A program made the translations under genes and the position numbers. The notes beneath the pieces were generated by a model. It searched no databases. It was given only the letters and a program-made list of their open reading frames with translations, and had not been told where the DNA came from. A DNA stretch of 64,000 nucleotides from CBDCRK01 sp965220955 (GTDB taxonomy: Bacteria > Desulfobacterota > Binatia > Bin18 > CBDCRK01), in the NCBI GenBank assembly GCA_965220955.1, contig CBDCRK010000045.1:62001-126000 (forward strand), given 5' to 3'. The stretch's first letter is position 1. Each line of letters starts with the position of its first letter. Of this stretch, positions 1-8,680 are shown piece after piece.

Positions 1-652
1 GCTCACCAAAGAGGATAATTGGCTTGACAGTAAGAGCAAGCCCAACAAGCATAGTGCACACTCCTACCCAGAGGAAAGAGAGGAGGCGAGGAGCCTGGAA
101 GCTGGAGCGAAAGCGAAATAGGAGCAGAGAAGCGGTAGCAAAGTTGATTGCTCCTAGAATTATCGGGGTATAGGTCAGACCGAGATACGGCAGGGCCACA
201 ATAGCAAAGAACAGGCCGCCAAAAAGCGCCCCATAGTAATCGTTCTCCATCACTGCGGCAATATTGATTCTGAGCTCTTCATAGACGGCATTGACTCTGA
301 TAATAAAAGGAATCTCCATACCAATAAGCATCCCGATAATGATAGCCAAGGGATAGATCACAATCTCCAAATTTCTCAGAAAAGGGGCAAGCATATAGGT
401 CACTGCTGCTGAACCGGCGCAGAGCAAGGAGAGGGTAAATTCCAGGAGGATAAAAGTGTCCAGAAGATGGGAGATAAGATACCGGCTGAGCCGGCTTCCC
501 ACTCCCATGGCAAAGAGCATGAAGGACATAATGAGCGTCCACTGCAGGACAGCATTACCCAGGAGGTAGCTGGCCAAAGTGCAGAGGACAAACTCGGCTA
601 CAATCCCAGCACAACCCGTGGCAAAAAGGCAGAGCTTGAGTAGGCTAGACAC
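1..652 (-). CDS. speE: Membrane-anchored polyamine aminopropyltransferase (spermidine synthase), N-terminal part
   Basis: The reverse strand is open from a GTG at 652 to the window edge, so only the N-terminal ~217 residues are present. They form a series of hydrophobic helices; the segment ATGCAGIVAEF followed by SYLLGN and FAMGVGSRLSR is typical of the integral-membrane domain that precedes the catalytic domain in one group of bacterial spermidine synthases. The catalytic domain would lie beyond base 1. The GTG start overlaps the last codons of the DUF350 gene, so the two are probably translationally coupled. DUF350 and lipoprotein genes commonly accompany this synthase. The exact enzyme activity is inferred, since no catalytic residues are visible. 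Confidence 0.8.
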   Translation of the reverse strand, partial: MSSLLKLCLFATGCAGIVAEFVLCTLASYLLGNAVLQWTLIMSFMLFAMGVGSRLSRYLISHLLDTFILLEFTLSLLCAGSAAVTYMLAPFLRNLEIVIYPLAIIIGMLIGMEIPFIIRVNAVYEELRINIAAVMENDYYGALFGGLFFAIVALPYLGLTYTPIILGAINFATASLLLFRFRSSFQAPRLLSFLWVGVCTMLVGLALTVKPIILFGE

Positions 653-1490
653 ACCAGCCGATGAGAAACGAAGCGCCAATGTAGGAAAACATCTCTATGT
701 AGGCAACGCCCAGGTGGGGATTGTCCTGCTCTACCAGCTTAGCAGTAATACTGGCTCCAGGCAGCAAGATCTTGTCAGTAGCTAGGCGAATAGCAGGCAT
801 GGCTACAAGACCAAAGAGGGCGTAGGCAGTAAAGGTGGTGAGATTTTCCACCCAGGCCTGAAAATCACCGCTGACCGCATAGCGGATAATGTTACCCATG
901 CCAATAAGAGCCCCGGCAAAGCTCACCCCAACTGCCACATTGTCCTGCTCAATTTGCTCGTGGATACTGTAAGGAGTAATCCACTCATAAATCAGCCCAG
1001 TGATAACCAGCACCACTTGACCCAGGCCCCAGAAGGCCAGAGCCGTCCAGATAGTGCCGCCCTCGCCGGAAATAGCTCCGAAAAGGACTAGGCCAGTGGC
1101 AACATATACCGCACCCGCCACCACGCCTGTACCGGCGTTGTGATCGCGAATAATCTCTGTGTTGTTGTTAAACTGGTACAGGATCAACTTGTCGTTGATT
1201 ACTGTGGAGATGTTGAGCAGAACAATCGCCAGAGGACCATAGAGGAAGAGGTCTATAATATCATCGAGTAGGCCGTAGGAAGGACCAACAATGACTCCAC
1301 CAATGGCAAGAACAAGCCCAAAGTAGTAGCCTGCCAGGGTGAGGGCCAGGGCGGCGTTGTCTTTCTCTAGAAGTTCCTCGTTGACATGAAACTCCGTGTG
1401 GATGCGGTCGAAGACCACTTTGCCCAGCCAAAAGAGAATATAAGCAGAGACCAGATAGACCAGGGCGAGGATAAGGGTATCAAGTGTCAT
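645..1490 (-). CDS. DUF350 family integral membrane protein
   Basis: This 281-residue protein is almost entirely hydrophobic helices. It contains two DUF350-like halves, each with the hallmark polar motif of a glutamate and a D-N pair in a helix (LEKDNAALALTLAGYY near residue 40, IEQDNVAVGVSFAGAL near 180) plus a third VEQDNPHLG. I start it at ATG 1490 rather than upstream because AGGAAGGCAG lies directly before it. It sits between a lipoprotein gene and a membrane spermidine synthase, with a 21-bp gap and an 8-bp overlap respectively, implying one transcript. DUF350 function is not established; an ion-channel or envelope role is a guess. Confidence 0.85.
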   Translation of the reverse strand: MTLDTLILALVYLVSAYILFWLGKVVFDRIHTEFHVNEELLEKDNAALALTLAGYYFGLVLAIGGVIVGPSYGLLDDIIDLFLYGPLAIVLLNISTVINDKLILYQFNNNTEIIRDHNAGTGVVAGAVYVATGLVLFGAISGEGGTIWTALAFWGLGQVVLVITGLIYEWITPYSIHEQIEQDNVAVGVSFAGALIGMGNIIRYAVSGDFQAWVENLTTFTAYALFGLVAMPAIRLATDKILLPGASITAKLVEQDNPHLGVAYIEMFSYIGASFLIGWCV

Positions 1491-1511
1491 CTGCCTTCCT
1501 CCGTGCACTGA

Positions 1512-2219
1512 TTACTTGCCAAAGCCGAACCCTCCCCCCCGGCTACTGTAGCCGCCACGACTCACCCGACGTTGGACCTTCTGCTGGAACCGCTCTCGCC
1601 TAGCTGTGTCCCGCGCCTGACGACGCCTAAAAAAGGAGGGTTTGGTCCGCTGAGTAACGGTACCGCTGGTTCCATACTCCCGCCCTGTAGAGCCGTAATA
1701 GGGACGGGTTGGGTATTGGCTGCGGTAGCTCCGATAGGAGTTGTAATCACTCCGATAGAACATTCCTCCGCCCATGCCCAAAAGATCCCTCATCAACGCG
1801 TACTGCCCATAAAACTCCCAAAAGGAGCGACCTCCACTGCCGGTTTGCCACTGTCCATACTGGGGGTTCCCTACATAGTCATACCCTGGGGGATGGGGTG
1901 AGGTGTTCACCCCGTCAGCAGTTTTGGAGGCCAGGGTCATACCCAGGAAGTTCTCATTGGCCCGATAGTCGGACTCCGACACCTCCATCCAATCGGTTGT
2001 TCTCTCAGTGTCACCCTGAACGATCCTGTAGCGGTGATAGTAGGAGGTGAAGAACGTACCCTCCTCCTGCATGTCTTCCAGGATGATACTATACTCTGGG
2101 GCAGAGGCGAGCTGAGCCTGGAAGCGCTCAAGGGGGGGCGTTTGTGAACACCCTGGCAAGAGTAGAGCAAAAGAAAGCCCCAAGATTATTAGGGCTATAG
2201 GCAAGTTTCTGCTTATCAT
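1512..2219 (-). CDS. Predicted lipoprotein, Arg/Gly-rich C-terminus
   Basis: The 235-residue product begins with a lipoprotein signal peptide: basic MISRN, a hydrophobic stretch, then lipobox LLPGC, so it should be lipidated and exported. The middle carries many Tyr/Ser/Gly residues and the last ~40 residues are rich in Arg, Gly and Ser (RRRQARDTARRERF, SRGGGFGFGK). The ATG at 2219 is preferred over an upstream TTG because it places the signal peptide at the N-terminus. It is the first gene of the lipoprotein-DUF350-spermidine synthase operon. I do not recognise a domain of known function; the basic tail could bind anionic cell-surface material, but that is speculation. Confidence 0.75.
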   Translation of the reverse strand: MISRNLPIALIILGLSFALLLPGCSQTPPLERFQAQLASAPEYSIILEDMQEEGTFFTSYYHRYRIVQGDTERTTDWMEVSESDYRANENFLGMTLASKTADGVNTSPHPPGYDYVGNPQYGQWQTGSGGRSFWEFYGQYALMRDLLGMGGGMFYRSDYNSYRSYRSQYPTRPYYGSTGREYGTSGTVTQRTKPSFFRRRQARDTARRERFQQKVQRRVSRGGYSSRGGGFGFGK

Positions 2220-2369
2220 TTTTTTATTATCCAACCACAAGGACACCAAGATTATTCTTTATTTTTCCCTTAAGGTATTCGGTTATACTTACTTCTTCTC
2301 TTCTGTCTTTATCTTCCATCTCTGTCTCGATTCTCTGTTGTGTCTTGGTGACTTGGTGGTTAAAGTAGC

Positions 2370-3242
2370 CTACTTCATCATAGTGCGGGCAAAATCTTCA
2401 AGCTGGGAGATTGTGCCCTGGGCATCGGCCCCGCTAAAGAATAGAACTGTCTCTCCCACTCCTAACTCGCTAAGTTGGGACAGCCGCTCAGGATCCTGCA
2501 TAAGGTCGCTGGCCGGGCTGAGGAGTGAAATCGAGAGGCTGGAAAAATCCCGCCCCTTTTGTTTCATTAGCTCCCTCAGCTGGGCCATTTGCTCCTGCAG
2601 CTTCTCCAACGGTATCAGGCCCGGCTGCCAGCCATCCCCCAGGTCGGCTACCCGCCGCAGAGCCGCTAGGCTCTCACCCCCGAAAATAATTGGCGGGTGC
2701 GGATTTTGTACCGGACGGGGAACTGCATGCACTTCTGGAAAACTAAAGAACTCCCCCTGAAAGTTAGTCGGTTCGCCCTGCCACAGCGTTTTCATAATCT
2801 GGAGATACTCCCGAGTGCGCTTGGCTCGCTCTGCAAACTTCTCTCCCAAGGCCTCGAATTCCTCCTTCATCCAGCCTATCCCTACCCCAAAGAGAAACCG
2901 CCCGCCTGACACCAGATCCACTGTGGCTACGGCTTTAGCCACATGGAGAGGATTACGATAAGGAATAATGATCACGCTGGTGCCCAGAAGGATTTTTCGG
3001 GTTTGCCCTGCTATACAGCCCAGAACAACAAACGGATCGGGGAAGGGCGCACGACGGGGAAAGCCCGCCGATCCGTCCGCCGTGTAAGGGTAAGGGGAAT
3101 TAATCTGTTCAGGAATAACAATGTGGTCGCCAAGCCATAGCGAGTGGTATCCCAATTCCTCGGCCCGGCGGGCCACACGGGCATAATCATCAGGGGCGGG
3201 ATTAGGGCCTACTCCCAACGAACAGTGCAGACCAAACTCCAT
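2370..3242 (-). CDS. LLM-class oxidoreductase, F420-dependent type
   Basis: A 290-residue luciferase-like TIM-barrel protein. The N-terminus MEFGLHCSLG, then EELGYHSLWLGDHI, the VSGGRFLFGVGIGW segment and PPIIFGGES near residue 185 are characteristic of the LLM family, in particular the group annotated as F420-dependent. Start ATG 3242 follows AGAAGGAGGAAACC, a strong ribosome site. It stands alone between an unrelated operon and pepF on the same strand, so substrate cannot be deduced. Use of F420 rather than FMN is inferred from subfamily resemblance; a Ddn-like protein at 62 kb in the same window fits an F420-using organism. Confidence 0.85.
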   Translation of the reverse strand: MEFGLHCSLGVGPNPAPDDYARVARRAEELGYHSLWLGDHIVIPEQINSPYPYTADGSAGFPRRAPFPDPFVVLGCIAGQTRKILLGTSVIIIPYRNPLHVAKAVATVDLVSGGRFLFGVGIGWMKEEFEALGEKFAERAKRTREYLQIMKTLWQGEPTNFQGEFFSFPEVHAVPRPVQNPHPPIIFGGESLAALRRVADLGDGWQPGLIPLEKLQEQMAQLRELMKQKGRDFSSLSISLLSPASDLMQDPERLSQLSELGVGETVLFFSGADAQGTISQLEDFARTMMK

Positions 3243-3347
3243 ACTCGGTTTCCTCCTTCTAGGTGCTGTTTGTTAGACTCTACCCCTGAGCTTGATACTG
3301 TGTCAACAACGGCTGCTCCTCACAAGCGGCGGTTGGAACATGCCTTG

Positions 3348-3438
3348 TGCTCCGTAGGAGACTGAAATAAGCAGAGAAGGGGCTCTGGGACTAGGGTTAG
3401 GGATTTCGGTTAGAATGGACCTGATGCTCCGTAGGAGA
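3348..3438. repeat. Two 14-bp direct repeats (TGCTCCGTAGGAGA)
   Basis: The identical 14-mer TGCTCCGTAGGAGA occurs at 3348-3361 and 3425-3438. Each copy contains a small inverted repeat CTCC-GTA-GGAG. The second copy is inside the 3' end of pepF and the first just beyond its stop. This may be a remnant of a short dispersed repeat; the pepF C-terminus may have been altered by it. Confidence 0.4.
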
Positions 3439-5226
3439 TTGCAACGCCTTTAAGTCAGCAAGAAACCCCTCGATCACGCGAAAACCCTGATCCCAGAACT
3501 CCGGTTGGTTAATGTCGATGCCGAGCTCTGTTAGTGCACGCTCAGGCCGCTGCGAGCCGCCGCTTTCCAACAGGCGGATATATCCGGGCACAAACGTCTC
3601 GCCTTCCTCCACGTATCGCTGGAACAGGGCGAGCGTTAATAACTCACCAAACGAGTACGAGTAGCAGTAAAAGCGGCTGTGGATGAAGTGGGGGATATAA
3701 CTCCAGCCCCAGCGATAGGCGGGTATCATCTCTACACTGTCACCAAAGAGTTTTTCTTGCTCTTGCCACCACAGCTCGCCAATATCCTCGGCACTGAGCC
3801 GGCCTTCGCGCCGCTTGTTGTGTGCAACTATCTCAAAACGGGTGAGCACGGTCTGGCGAAACACCGTGCCGTACATCTCCTCCAGTGTGTCACATAGCAG
3901 TGCGCGACGAGTTGCCGGACTTCTGGCCTCGGCCAGAAGATGGCGGGTTAGCATGATCTCGGCAAAGACTGAGGCGGTCTCGGCCAGAACTAAGGGCGCA
4001 TCGTAGTTCAGCAGATTCTGGCAGCGCGACAGGCTGTAGTGGATACCGTGACCCAGCTCGTGCGCTAAGGTGGAAACGTCACGGCCAGTGCCATTATAGC
4101 TGGAGAGAATGTAGGGGTGATGCTGGGGAGAGAGCGCAGCACAAAATGCCCCACCGCGTTTTCCCGCCCGCACCTCGGCATCGATCCAGTGCCGGGCAAA
4201 GAAGTCAGCGGCAATGGAGGCAAAGCCTGCATTAAAGCGGCCAAAGGCAGCCAGGATCAGGTCTTGGGCTTGAGAGAAGAGGATCTCTTCGGCCTCGGCT
4301 GCAACCGGCGCGAACAGGTCTGTGTTCTTGAGTTTGTCTAATCCCAACAGCTGGGCTTTAAGACGAAAGTACTCCTGGGCTAGGGGGTAGTGACGCTCAA
4401 CTGCCTGCATCATGGCCTCAACTGTCTGCGGGGCAATTTCGTTCTCTAGATGAGTAGGGAGGACTACATTGTCATAATGGCGCAGCTCACACTCGACCTT
4501 GTGGTCGAGAAGCAAGTTGTTGAAGATAGAGGTCAGGACCAGAGATCGGCTGGCATAGGTATCAAGAAAGGTAGTGAAAGCCCGCTCACGTAGACCGCGG
4601 TCGGGCTGGCGGAGTAATGCCATCACTTCACCGTCGGTCAGCTCGCGTTCCTTGCCGTCAATGGTAAGCTTGAAACGTAAGGACCCGCTGATTTCCGTGT
4701 ACAACTGCACAAAAGCGCTGCGGCCGGTGAGATCTTTCTGATTGAAGGCCTGCTCTTCTTTCTCACTCAGCGTGTGGGGCTTAAACCGTCGCACCGCCTC
4801 AAGGTAGTGCTGATACTCGGCCATTTCCGGTGCGGCCAGCAGGAAAGAAAGTTGCTGGTCGTCTAAGGCAATCAGCTCAAGGGTAAAAAAGACCAGAAGG
4901 TTATGGATCTGAGTCCAGGTCTCACGGGTGTGTTGGACCAAGTCCTGGGCTTTAGCGTTCTGGGTATCCGCGGCAAACAGCAAGGAGGCATAGAACGATG
5001 GCTGGTGCCCCATCTCAGAGAAGGCTTGATACTCGGCCAAGGCCTGAGCCAGGGTCGGGCCGTCGATCTGACCAGTCTCGATTCTGCCGCGATAGGTCTG
5101 GGCAAAGTCCTCAGCCCGACGCCTTGTTTCAGTCAGATCCGCATTGATACGAGGATCGTCCGGTCCATGATACAGCTCACTTAAATCCCAGCTTACACCT
5201 TCTGCCTTAAGTCCAGATGTGCTCAC
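3397..5226 (-). CDS. pepF: Oligoendopeptidase F (M3 family metallopeptidase)
   Basis: A 609-residue cytoplasmic zinc peptidase that cleaves short peptides. The catalytic HELGH motif is at residues 389-393, followed about 25 residues later by the third ligand region LAETASVFAE, as in the M3B clade. Length and the EMIPAYRWGWSYIPHF and SFGEL segments near the C-terminus also fit. I choose GTG 5226 as the start because AAAGGAG lies 7 bp upstream; the frame stays open further upstream but that stretch is cysteine-rich and lacks family resemblance. The stop lies within a small repeat region (3348-3438). Probably monocistronic. Confidence 0.92.
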   Translation of the reverse strand: MSTSGLKAEGVSWDLSELYHGPDDPRINADLTETRRRAEDFAQTYRGRIETGQIDGPTLAQALAEYQAFSEMGHQPSFYASLLFAADTQNAKAQDLVQHTRETWTQIHNLLVFFTLELIALDDQQLSFLLAAPEMAEYQHYLEAVRRFKPHTLSEKEEQAFNQKDLTGRSAFVQLYTEISGSLRFKLTIDGKERELTDGEVMALLRQPDRGLRERAFTTFLDTYASRSLVLTSIFNNLLLDHKVECELRHYDNVVLPTHLENEIAPQTVEAMMQAVERHYPLAQEYFRLKAQLLGLDKLKNTDLFAPVAAEAEEILFSQAQDLILAAFGRFNAGFASIAADFFARHWIDAEVRAGKRGGAFCAALSPQHHPYILSSYNGTGRDVSTLAHELGHGIHYSLSRCQNLLNYDAPLVLAETASVFAEIMLTRHLLAEARSPATRRALLCDTLEEMYGTVFRQTVLTRFEIVAHNKRREGRLSAEDIGELWWQEQEKLFGDSVEMIPAYRWGWSYIPHFIHSRFYCYSYSFGELLTLALFQRYVEEGETFVPGYIRLLESGGSQRPERALTELGIDINQPEFWDQGFRVIEGFLADLKALQSPTEHQVHSNRNP

Positions 5227-5339
5227 GCTTGCTCCTTTTGTCACAGAATAAAAATTAGTCTCCCACTCACCGGTAAGGCTGTAAAGAGGGGCTAACCTCA
5301 AGCAGAAATAGGGTAGGCACGGCCTATCAGAAATCTTTC

Positions 5340-6053
5340 CTAATCCGCGGCAGATTGAGAGTAGACAAGTGTTACCCGTGTCTCCTGCCCGGCCATAACA
5401 GAAACCGCGGCTTCTAATTTTCCCAACCGCTCGTGCCACAGGCGGAGTGTGTACTGTCCCTCCGGAACCTGGTCAAGAGAGAAACGTCCGACAACATCGG
5501 TTACCGTAGCATAGGGATGCTCGGTAACAATAATATAGGCGCGCATCCAGGTATGCAGGACATTGCAGTCCACCACTATAAGGCCAGGATTACGCAGCTC
5601 GTGCTGGACACGCCGCCACACTGGTAGACCAAGGTTAAAAAGTGTCTCTCCAGAGTTCAGCCTAGCATGGGCATCGTGCAGGATGGGGTCGCTATTGCGT
5701 AGCTCCAGGCTCTGGCCAAGACTCAGGGTTTGTACTCTAGGGACAAAAGCGCAATTGCGGTTGTCGAGCACTGCCAGGGTTGGAGCAGCAGGTTGACCGG
5801 CAAGAATACCGTCCAGCACAACGGCAACGTCTTTGACCTCCCCCTTTGGTCCTACCTGTAGACTCTCATCAGGCACACGCTCACCACAGACACCCCGGTT
5901 TTTGTGCACAGGAAGCAACCCGGGCGGAGGCACCTCACCCTGGAGGATTACCTGCCCACTGATTGTTCCGCCGTTCTCCACTGTGATTTCTTCATAGGCG
6001 AGGGCTGGAGCCGCGAAAACCAGGACTCGCAGAAAGAGGAGTAGCATGAACAT
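5340..6053 (-). CDS. Secreted cupredoxin-like / carboxypeptidase-regulatory-like domain protein
   Basis: The product has a clear Sec signal peptide (MFMLLLFLRVLVFAAPALAY) and should be exported. Residues ~25-60 resemble the start of a beta-sandwich repeat, the middle carries SLGQSLELRNSDPILHDAH, and after that VDCNVLHTWMRAYIIV followed by VVGRFSLDQVPEGQYTLRLWHE. This order (His region, Cys-x-x-x-His, then a carboxypeptidase-regulatory-like sandwich) is the pattern of a widespread periplasmic family related to plastocyanin/azurin. Copper binding through His/Cys/His is plausible but unproven. Start ATG 6053 is chosen for the compact signal peptide; a GTG at 6065 is possible. It lies 113 bp upstream of pepF on the same strand. 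Confidence 0.7.
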   Translation of the reverse strand: MFMLLLFLRVLVFAAPALAYEEITVENGGTISGQVILQGEVPPPGLLPVHKNRGVCGERVPDESLQVGPKGEVKDVAVVLDGILAGQPAAPTLAVLDNRNCAFVPRVQTLSLGQSLELRNSDPILHDAHARLNSGETLFNLGLPVWRRVQHELRNPGLIVVDCNVLHTWMRAYIIVTEHPYATVTDVVGRFSLDQVPEGQYTLRLWHERLGKLEAAVSVMAGQETRVTLVYSQSAAD

Positions 6054-6156
6054 CACACAGACCACTCCTCTACATGGACTCTTTTGGGGTAGAAGGTCAA
6101 GCGTGCTCTGTCAGATTCGATTTACTTGGCAGGTGCTGGCACCGGGAAGAAATTGT

Positions 6157-6178
6157 AAGGTGGGTTGCGACGCACCTT
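6157..6178. promoter_or_regulatory. Imperfect 22-bp palindrome, candidate operator
   Basis: AAGGTGGGTTG/CGACGCACCTT pairs at 9 of 11 positions across its centre. It lies in the divergent intergenic region between the cupredoxin-like gene and the amidohydrolase, 21 bp upstream of a candidate -35 box. Position suggests a regulator site; no regulator gene is adjacent. Confidence 0.3.
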
Positions 6179-6198
6179 CTCTAATAAATCTGATTTGC

Positions 6199-6228
6199 TT
6201 GACACCTGCTGTCTCTCTGGCATAGAGT
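6199..6228 (+). promoter_or_regulatory. Candidate sigma70 promoter of amidohydrolase
   Basis: TTGACA (6199-6204), 18-bp spacer, TAGAGT (6223-6228). The -35 box is consensus, the -10 matches at 4 of 6. It would initiate about 30 bp before the amidohydrolase start at 6266. Confidence 0.4.
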
Positions 6229-6265
6229 CCTTCTATCTAACTCTGCCTAATAAGGAGGGCTGAAT

Positions 6266-7393
6266 ATGGCAGAAAGGGGTATGATTTCCGCTGATTCGCA
6301 CGTTATCGAGCCACGCAACCTGTGGGTCGAGCGGATGGACAAAAAATTCCGCGACCGAGCGCCGCGGGTGGTGCGTGACCACAATGGACTCAAGGGCGAA
6401 TGGTTTATTTGCGAAGGTCTAGAGCCGCGACCAGCCTCGCTTGCCTTTGCCGCGGGCAAGGACCCCAGCGAGTACAACGAATTTCAAAAGGCCACAAACT
6501 ACGATAACGGCATACCGGGTGGCTGGGAAGCGGCGCCGCGGCTTAAGGATATGGCCCTTGATGGGGTCGAGGCCGAAGTGATCTACACCACTCTGGGTTT
6601 TCGTCTGTTTGGGTTACTCGATGGCCCGTTCCAGCATGAACTTTTCCGCGTCTACAACGACTGGCTGGCTGAGTTGTGCGGCTATGATTCCAAACACCTC
6701 TTGGGCTTAGCCCTGATCCCGCTTCTGGATGTGGAGGAAGGCGTTAAGGAACTACAGCGCTGTGCCAAGCTGGGCTTGAGGGGTGCGCTGATTATGGCTT
6801 CCCCACCAGAAGGGCAGAGCTATGCCGACAAAACCTTTGATCCGTTCTGGGCTGAGGCCCAATCCCTGGAAATGCCGCTTAGCCTGCATCTGGGCACCGG
6901 TCATGGCAAGGAGAGCCGTTATGATGCTAACTTGTTCCTGCGGGCTATGACCATTCCCCATGAGGTCCAGCGTACCTTTGCCACGCTTGTGTTTGACGGG
7001 GTACTGGAGCGCTTTCCTGACCTCAAGTTTGTCTCCGCAGAGAATGACATTGGTTGGATACCACATTTTCTTGCCCGTGCGGACCTTACCTTCCACAAGC
7101 TCGGCTCTCTCAAGCTCAGCGCGTCGGGGGGAGCCGCCCTAAAGATGTTGCCGAGCGAGTACTTCCGCCGCCAGGTGTACGCCACATTCATAGACGATGA
7201 GGTTGGCGTGCGTAATACAGACCTCTTTGGTACGGACAACTATATGTGGTCCAGCGACTATCCCCACCTGATGGCTACCTGGCCACGCTCACGTGAGGCT
7301 GTGGCCCGTAACTTCCAGGGTATTAGCGAGGAAGTGAAGGGAAAGATTATACGTGAGAACGCAGCCCGGCTGTACCACATTGATCTGAGCTGA
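6266..7393 (+). CDS. Amidohydrolase-2 family metal-dependent hydrolase
   Basis: A 375-residue TIM-barrel protein of the amidohydrolase-2 (ACMSD-like) family. It begins with MISADSHVIEP, where the usual metal-binding D-x-H appears as DSH, carries PLSLHLGTGH at the central strand, and ends with FGTDNYMWSSDYPH, the conserved aspartate region. These families decarboxylate or hydrolyse aromatic or cyclic acids. The start follows TAAGGAGGGCTGAAT. It opens a catabolic block with the MFS, cyclase, CoA-transferase and hydratase genes downstream, although repeats and the opposite-strand EamA genes intervene. Substrate unknown. Confidence 0.85.
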   Translation: MAERGMISADSHVIEPRNLWVERMDKKFRDRAPRVVRDHNGLKGEWFICEGLEPRPASLAFAAGKDPSEYNEFQKATNYDNGIPGGWEAAPRLKDMALDGVEAEVIYTTLGFRLFGLLDGPFQHELFRVYNDWLAELCGYDSKHLLGLALIPLLDVEEGVKELQRCAKLGLRGALIMASPPEGQSYADKTFDPFWAEAQSLEMPLSLHLGTGHGKESRYDANLFLRAMTIPHEVQRTFATLVFDGVLERFPDLKFVSAENDIGWIPHFLARADLTFHKLGSLKLSASGGAALKMLPSEYFRRQVYATFIDDEVGVRNTDLFGTDNYMWSSDYPHLMATWPRSREAVARNFQGISEEVKGKIIRENAARLYHIDLS

Positions 7394-7469
7394 AAACCTT
7401 GAGAGATAGCCAGCGTACCCCGAAGTGGGAAGACGACTCAATCAGACCAAAGGACGTTGATGCATTAAC

Positions 7470-7543
7470 GTAGGGGCGATCCTTGTGATCGCCCCGGGGT
7501 AGGGGTGATGATAACAGGGCGAATACAAGATTCGCCCCTACCG
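7470..7543. repeat. Dispersed-type inverted repeat pair
   Basis: Two small hairpins in tandem: GGGGCGAT-ccttgtg-ATCGCCCC and GGGCGAAT-acaag-ATTCGCCC, both flanked by GTAGGGG-type sequence. This pattern is a familiar intergenic repeat in many environmental bacterial genomes. It may also act as a transcription barrier between the converging amidohydrolase and EamA genes. Confidence 0.6.
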
Positions 7544-7572
7544 TAGATACCGAGGTCTCTTATACCGATCCC

Positions 7573-8004
7573 CTAACTCACCAACAGGATCACGCCCAGG
7601 ACAATCAGAACTGTGCCGATCCCATCGGCCGGAGTAACACGTTCCACACCCTTCAAGGCAATGTGGCTGAGTGTCAGGGTGACAAGAGGGGCAGTCGAGA
7701 CAAGTGGGGCCACAACTGAGGCGGGGATGTGTTCGAGCGAGGCAAAGAAAGTGAACATTCCCAGTGTTGAGCCAATACCAGCAAGGCCAAAATACCAGCC
7801 AACTCGCCATGACACAGCCAGCAGGCTATGGATCTGACCGGTTAGAGAAAAATATGCCGTATACACAACGGTGCTAGCAAGCATCCCAATACAGGCACCG
7901 AGCAAGGGTTGGTTACTGATGCCTAATCCTATTTTGATCAGAACCGGGTTGGTGCTGTAACATAGCGCGGCTAGCAATGGGTAGATGAGATCCTTATAGT
8001 TCAT
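7573..8004 (-). CDS. EamA/DMT transporter, single-domain subunit (second half)
   Basis: The 143-residue product MNYKDLIYPLLAAL... forms about five transmembrane helices and ends in a typical EamA-domain tail (GIGTVLIVLGVILLVS). It is one EamA domain, half the usual two-domain DMT exporter. Its ATG (8004-8002) overlaps the TGA of the upstream half by the ATGA arrangement, so the two are co-translated. Likely partners in a heterodimeric drug/metabolite-type transporter. The alternative is a formerly fused gene split by a lesion, but the neat start-stop overlap argues for two real genes. Confidence 0.75.
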   Translation of the reverse strand: MNYKDLIYPLLAALCYSTNPVLIKIGLGISNQPLLGACIGMLASTVVYTAYFSLTGQIHSLLAVSWRVGWYFGLAGIGSTLGMFTFFASLEHIPASVVAPLVSTAPLVTLTLSHIALKGVERVTPADGIGTVLIVLGVILLVS

Positions 8005-8432
8005 GAGCGTTGCTGTCCGGTGAGAAAAACGATACCGGCCACAATACACAGCACGCCCAGGAGAACCTTGAGCGTCATCTGCTCGCGCAAGAAAAGTAAG
8101 GCCAATACCGTGGTAAAGAGAGGTGAGGTGGCGATCAAGGGAGTGGTTCTGGCCGCACCCAGGCGTGCTATCCCTAGATAGTTAAACGCCCGTCCCAAAC
8201 ACGATCCCAGGATGCCGGCCATAGCGAACCACGCCGCGGCCTGTAGGGCCACCGCTTGAGTCAGAGGTTGAGGATGAAAAAAGATAACCAGGAAAAGCAA
8301 GGGAATACTGACAAGGAGTCCCAACAACACGGCTACCGAGGCGTTAGCATGCGCCAAGCCTTTTCGCACTAAGACTGGAAGCGATCCCCATAAGATCGCT
8401 GACGTAAGCGCCAGGCATTCCCCGTAGAACAT
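8001..8432 (-). CDS. EamA/DMT transporter, single-domain subunit (first half)
   Basis: A 143-residue membrane protein with about five hydrophobic helices, from MFYGECLALTSAILWG to a tail LLGVLCIVAGIVFLTGQQ, matching a single EamA domain with the conserved LGAARTTPLIATSPLFTTVL segment. I start it at ATG 8432 because GCGGAGGAGGAAT precedes it; the longer upstream frame is not supported. It overlaps the second half-gene by 4 bp. It is divergent from the MFS gene at 8681 across a 248-bp region that should hold both promoters. Confidence 0.75.
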   Translation of the reverse strand: MFYGECLALTSAILWGSLPVLVRKGLAHANASVAVLLGLLVSIPLLFLVIFFHPQPLTQAVALQAAAWFAMAGILGSCLGRAFNYLGIARLGAARTTPLIATSPLFTTVLALLFLREQMTLKVLLGVLCIVAGIVFLTGQQRS

Positions 8433-8680
8433 ATTCCTCCTCCGCAGCCCCCCCTCTCCCTGCGGGCCGTACATTGCCCACAAATCCTGGTAGGTTTTTA
8501 GCCTCTTCTTCCCTTGTGGAGGAAGATTGGAATGGAAGGGGGATCAAAAGATAAAGCATCTCGACTATAGCGTAAGCGAGGGAGTGATCCCAGCCCTGGG
8601 CGAATTTTCTCTTTGACTCTTCTTCAGGTTCAGGTACAATCCGACCGACCGGTTTCCCAGGCTAATAAGGAGGAGAAGGG

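Noticed and set aside
279..591. Short minus-strand frames in the first 600 bases
   Set aside because: They are shadows of the longer spermidine synthase membrane domain, which is open in another frame from 652 to the window edge.
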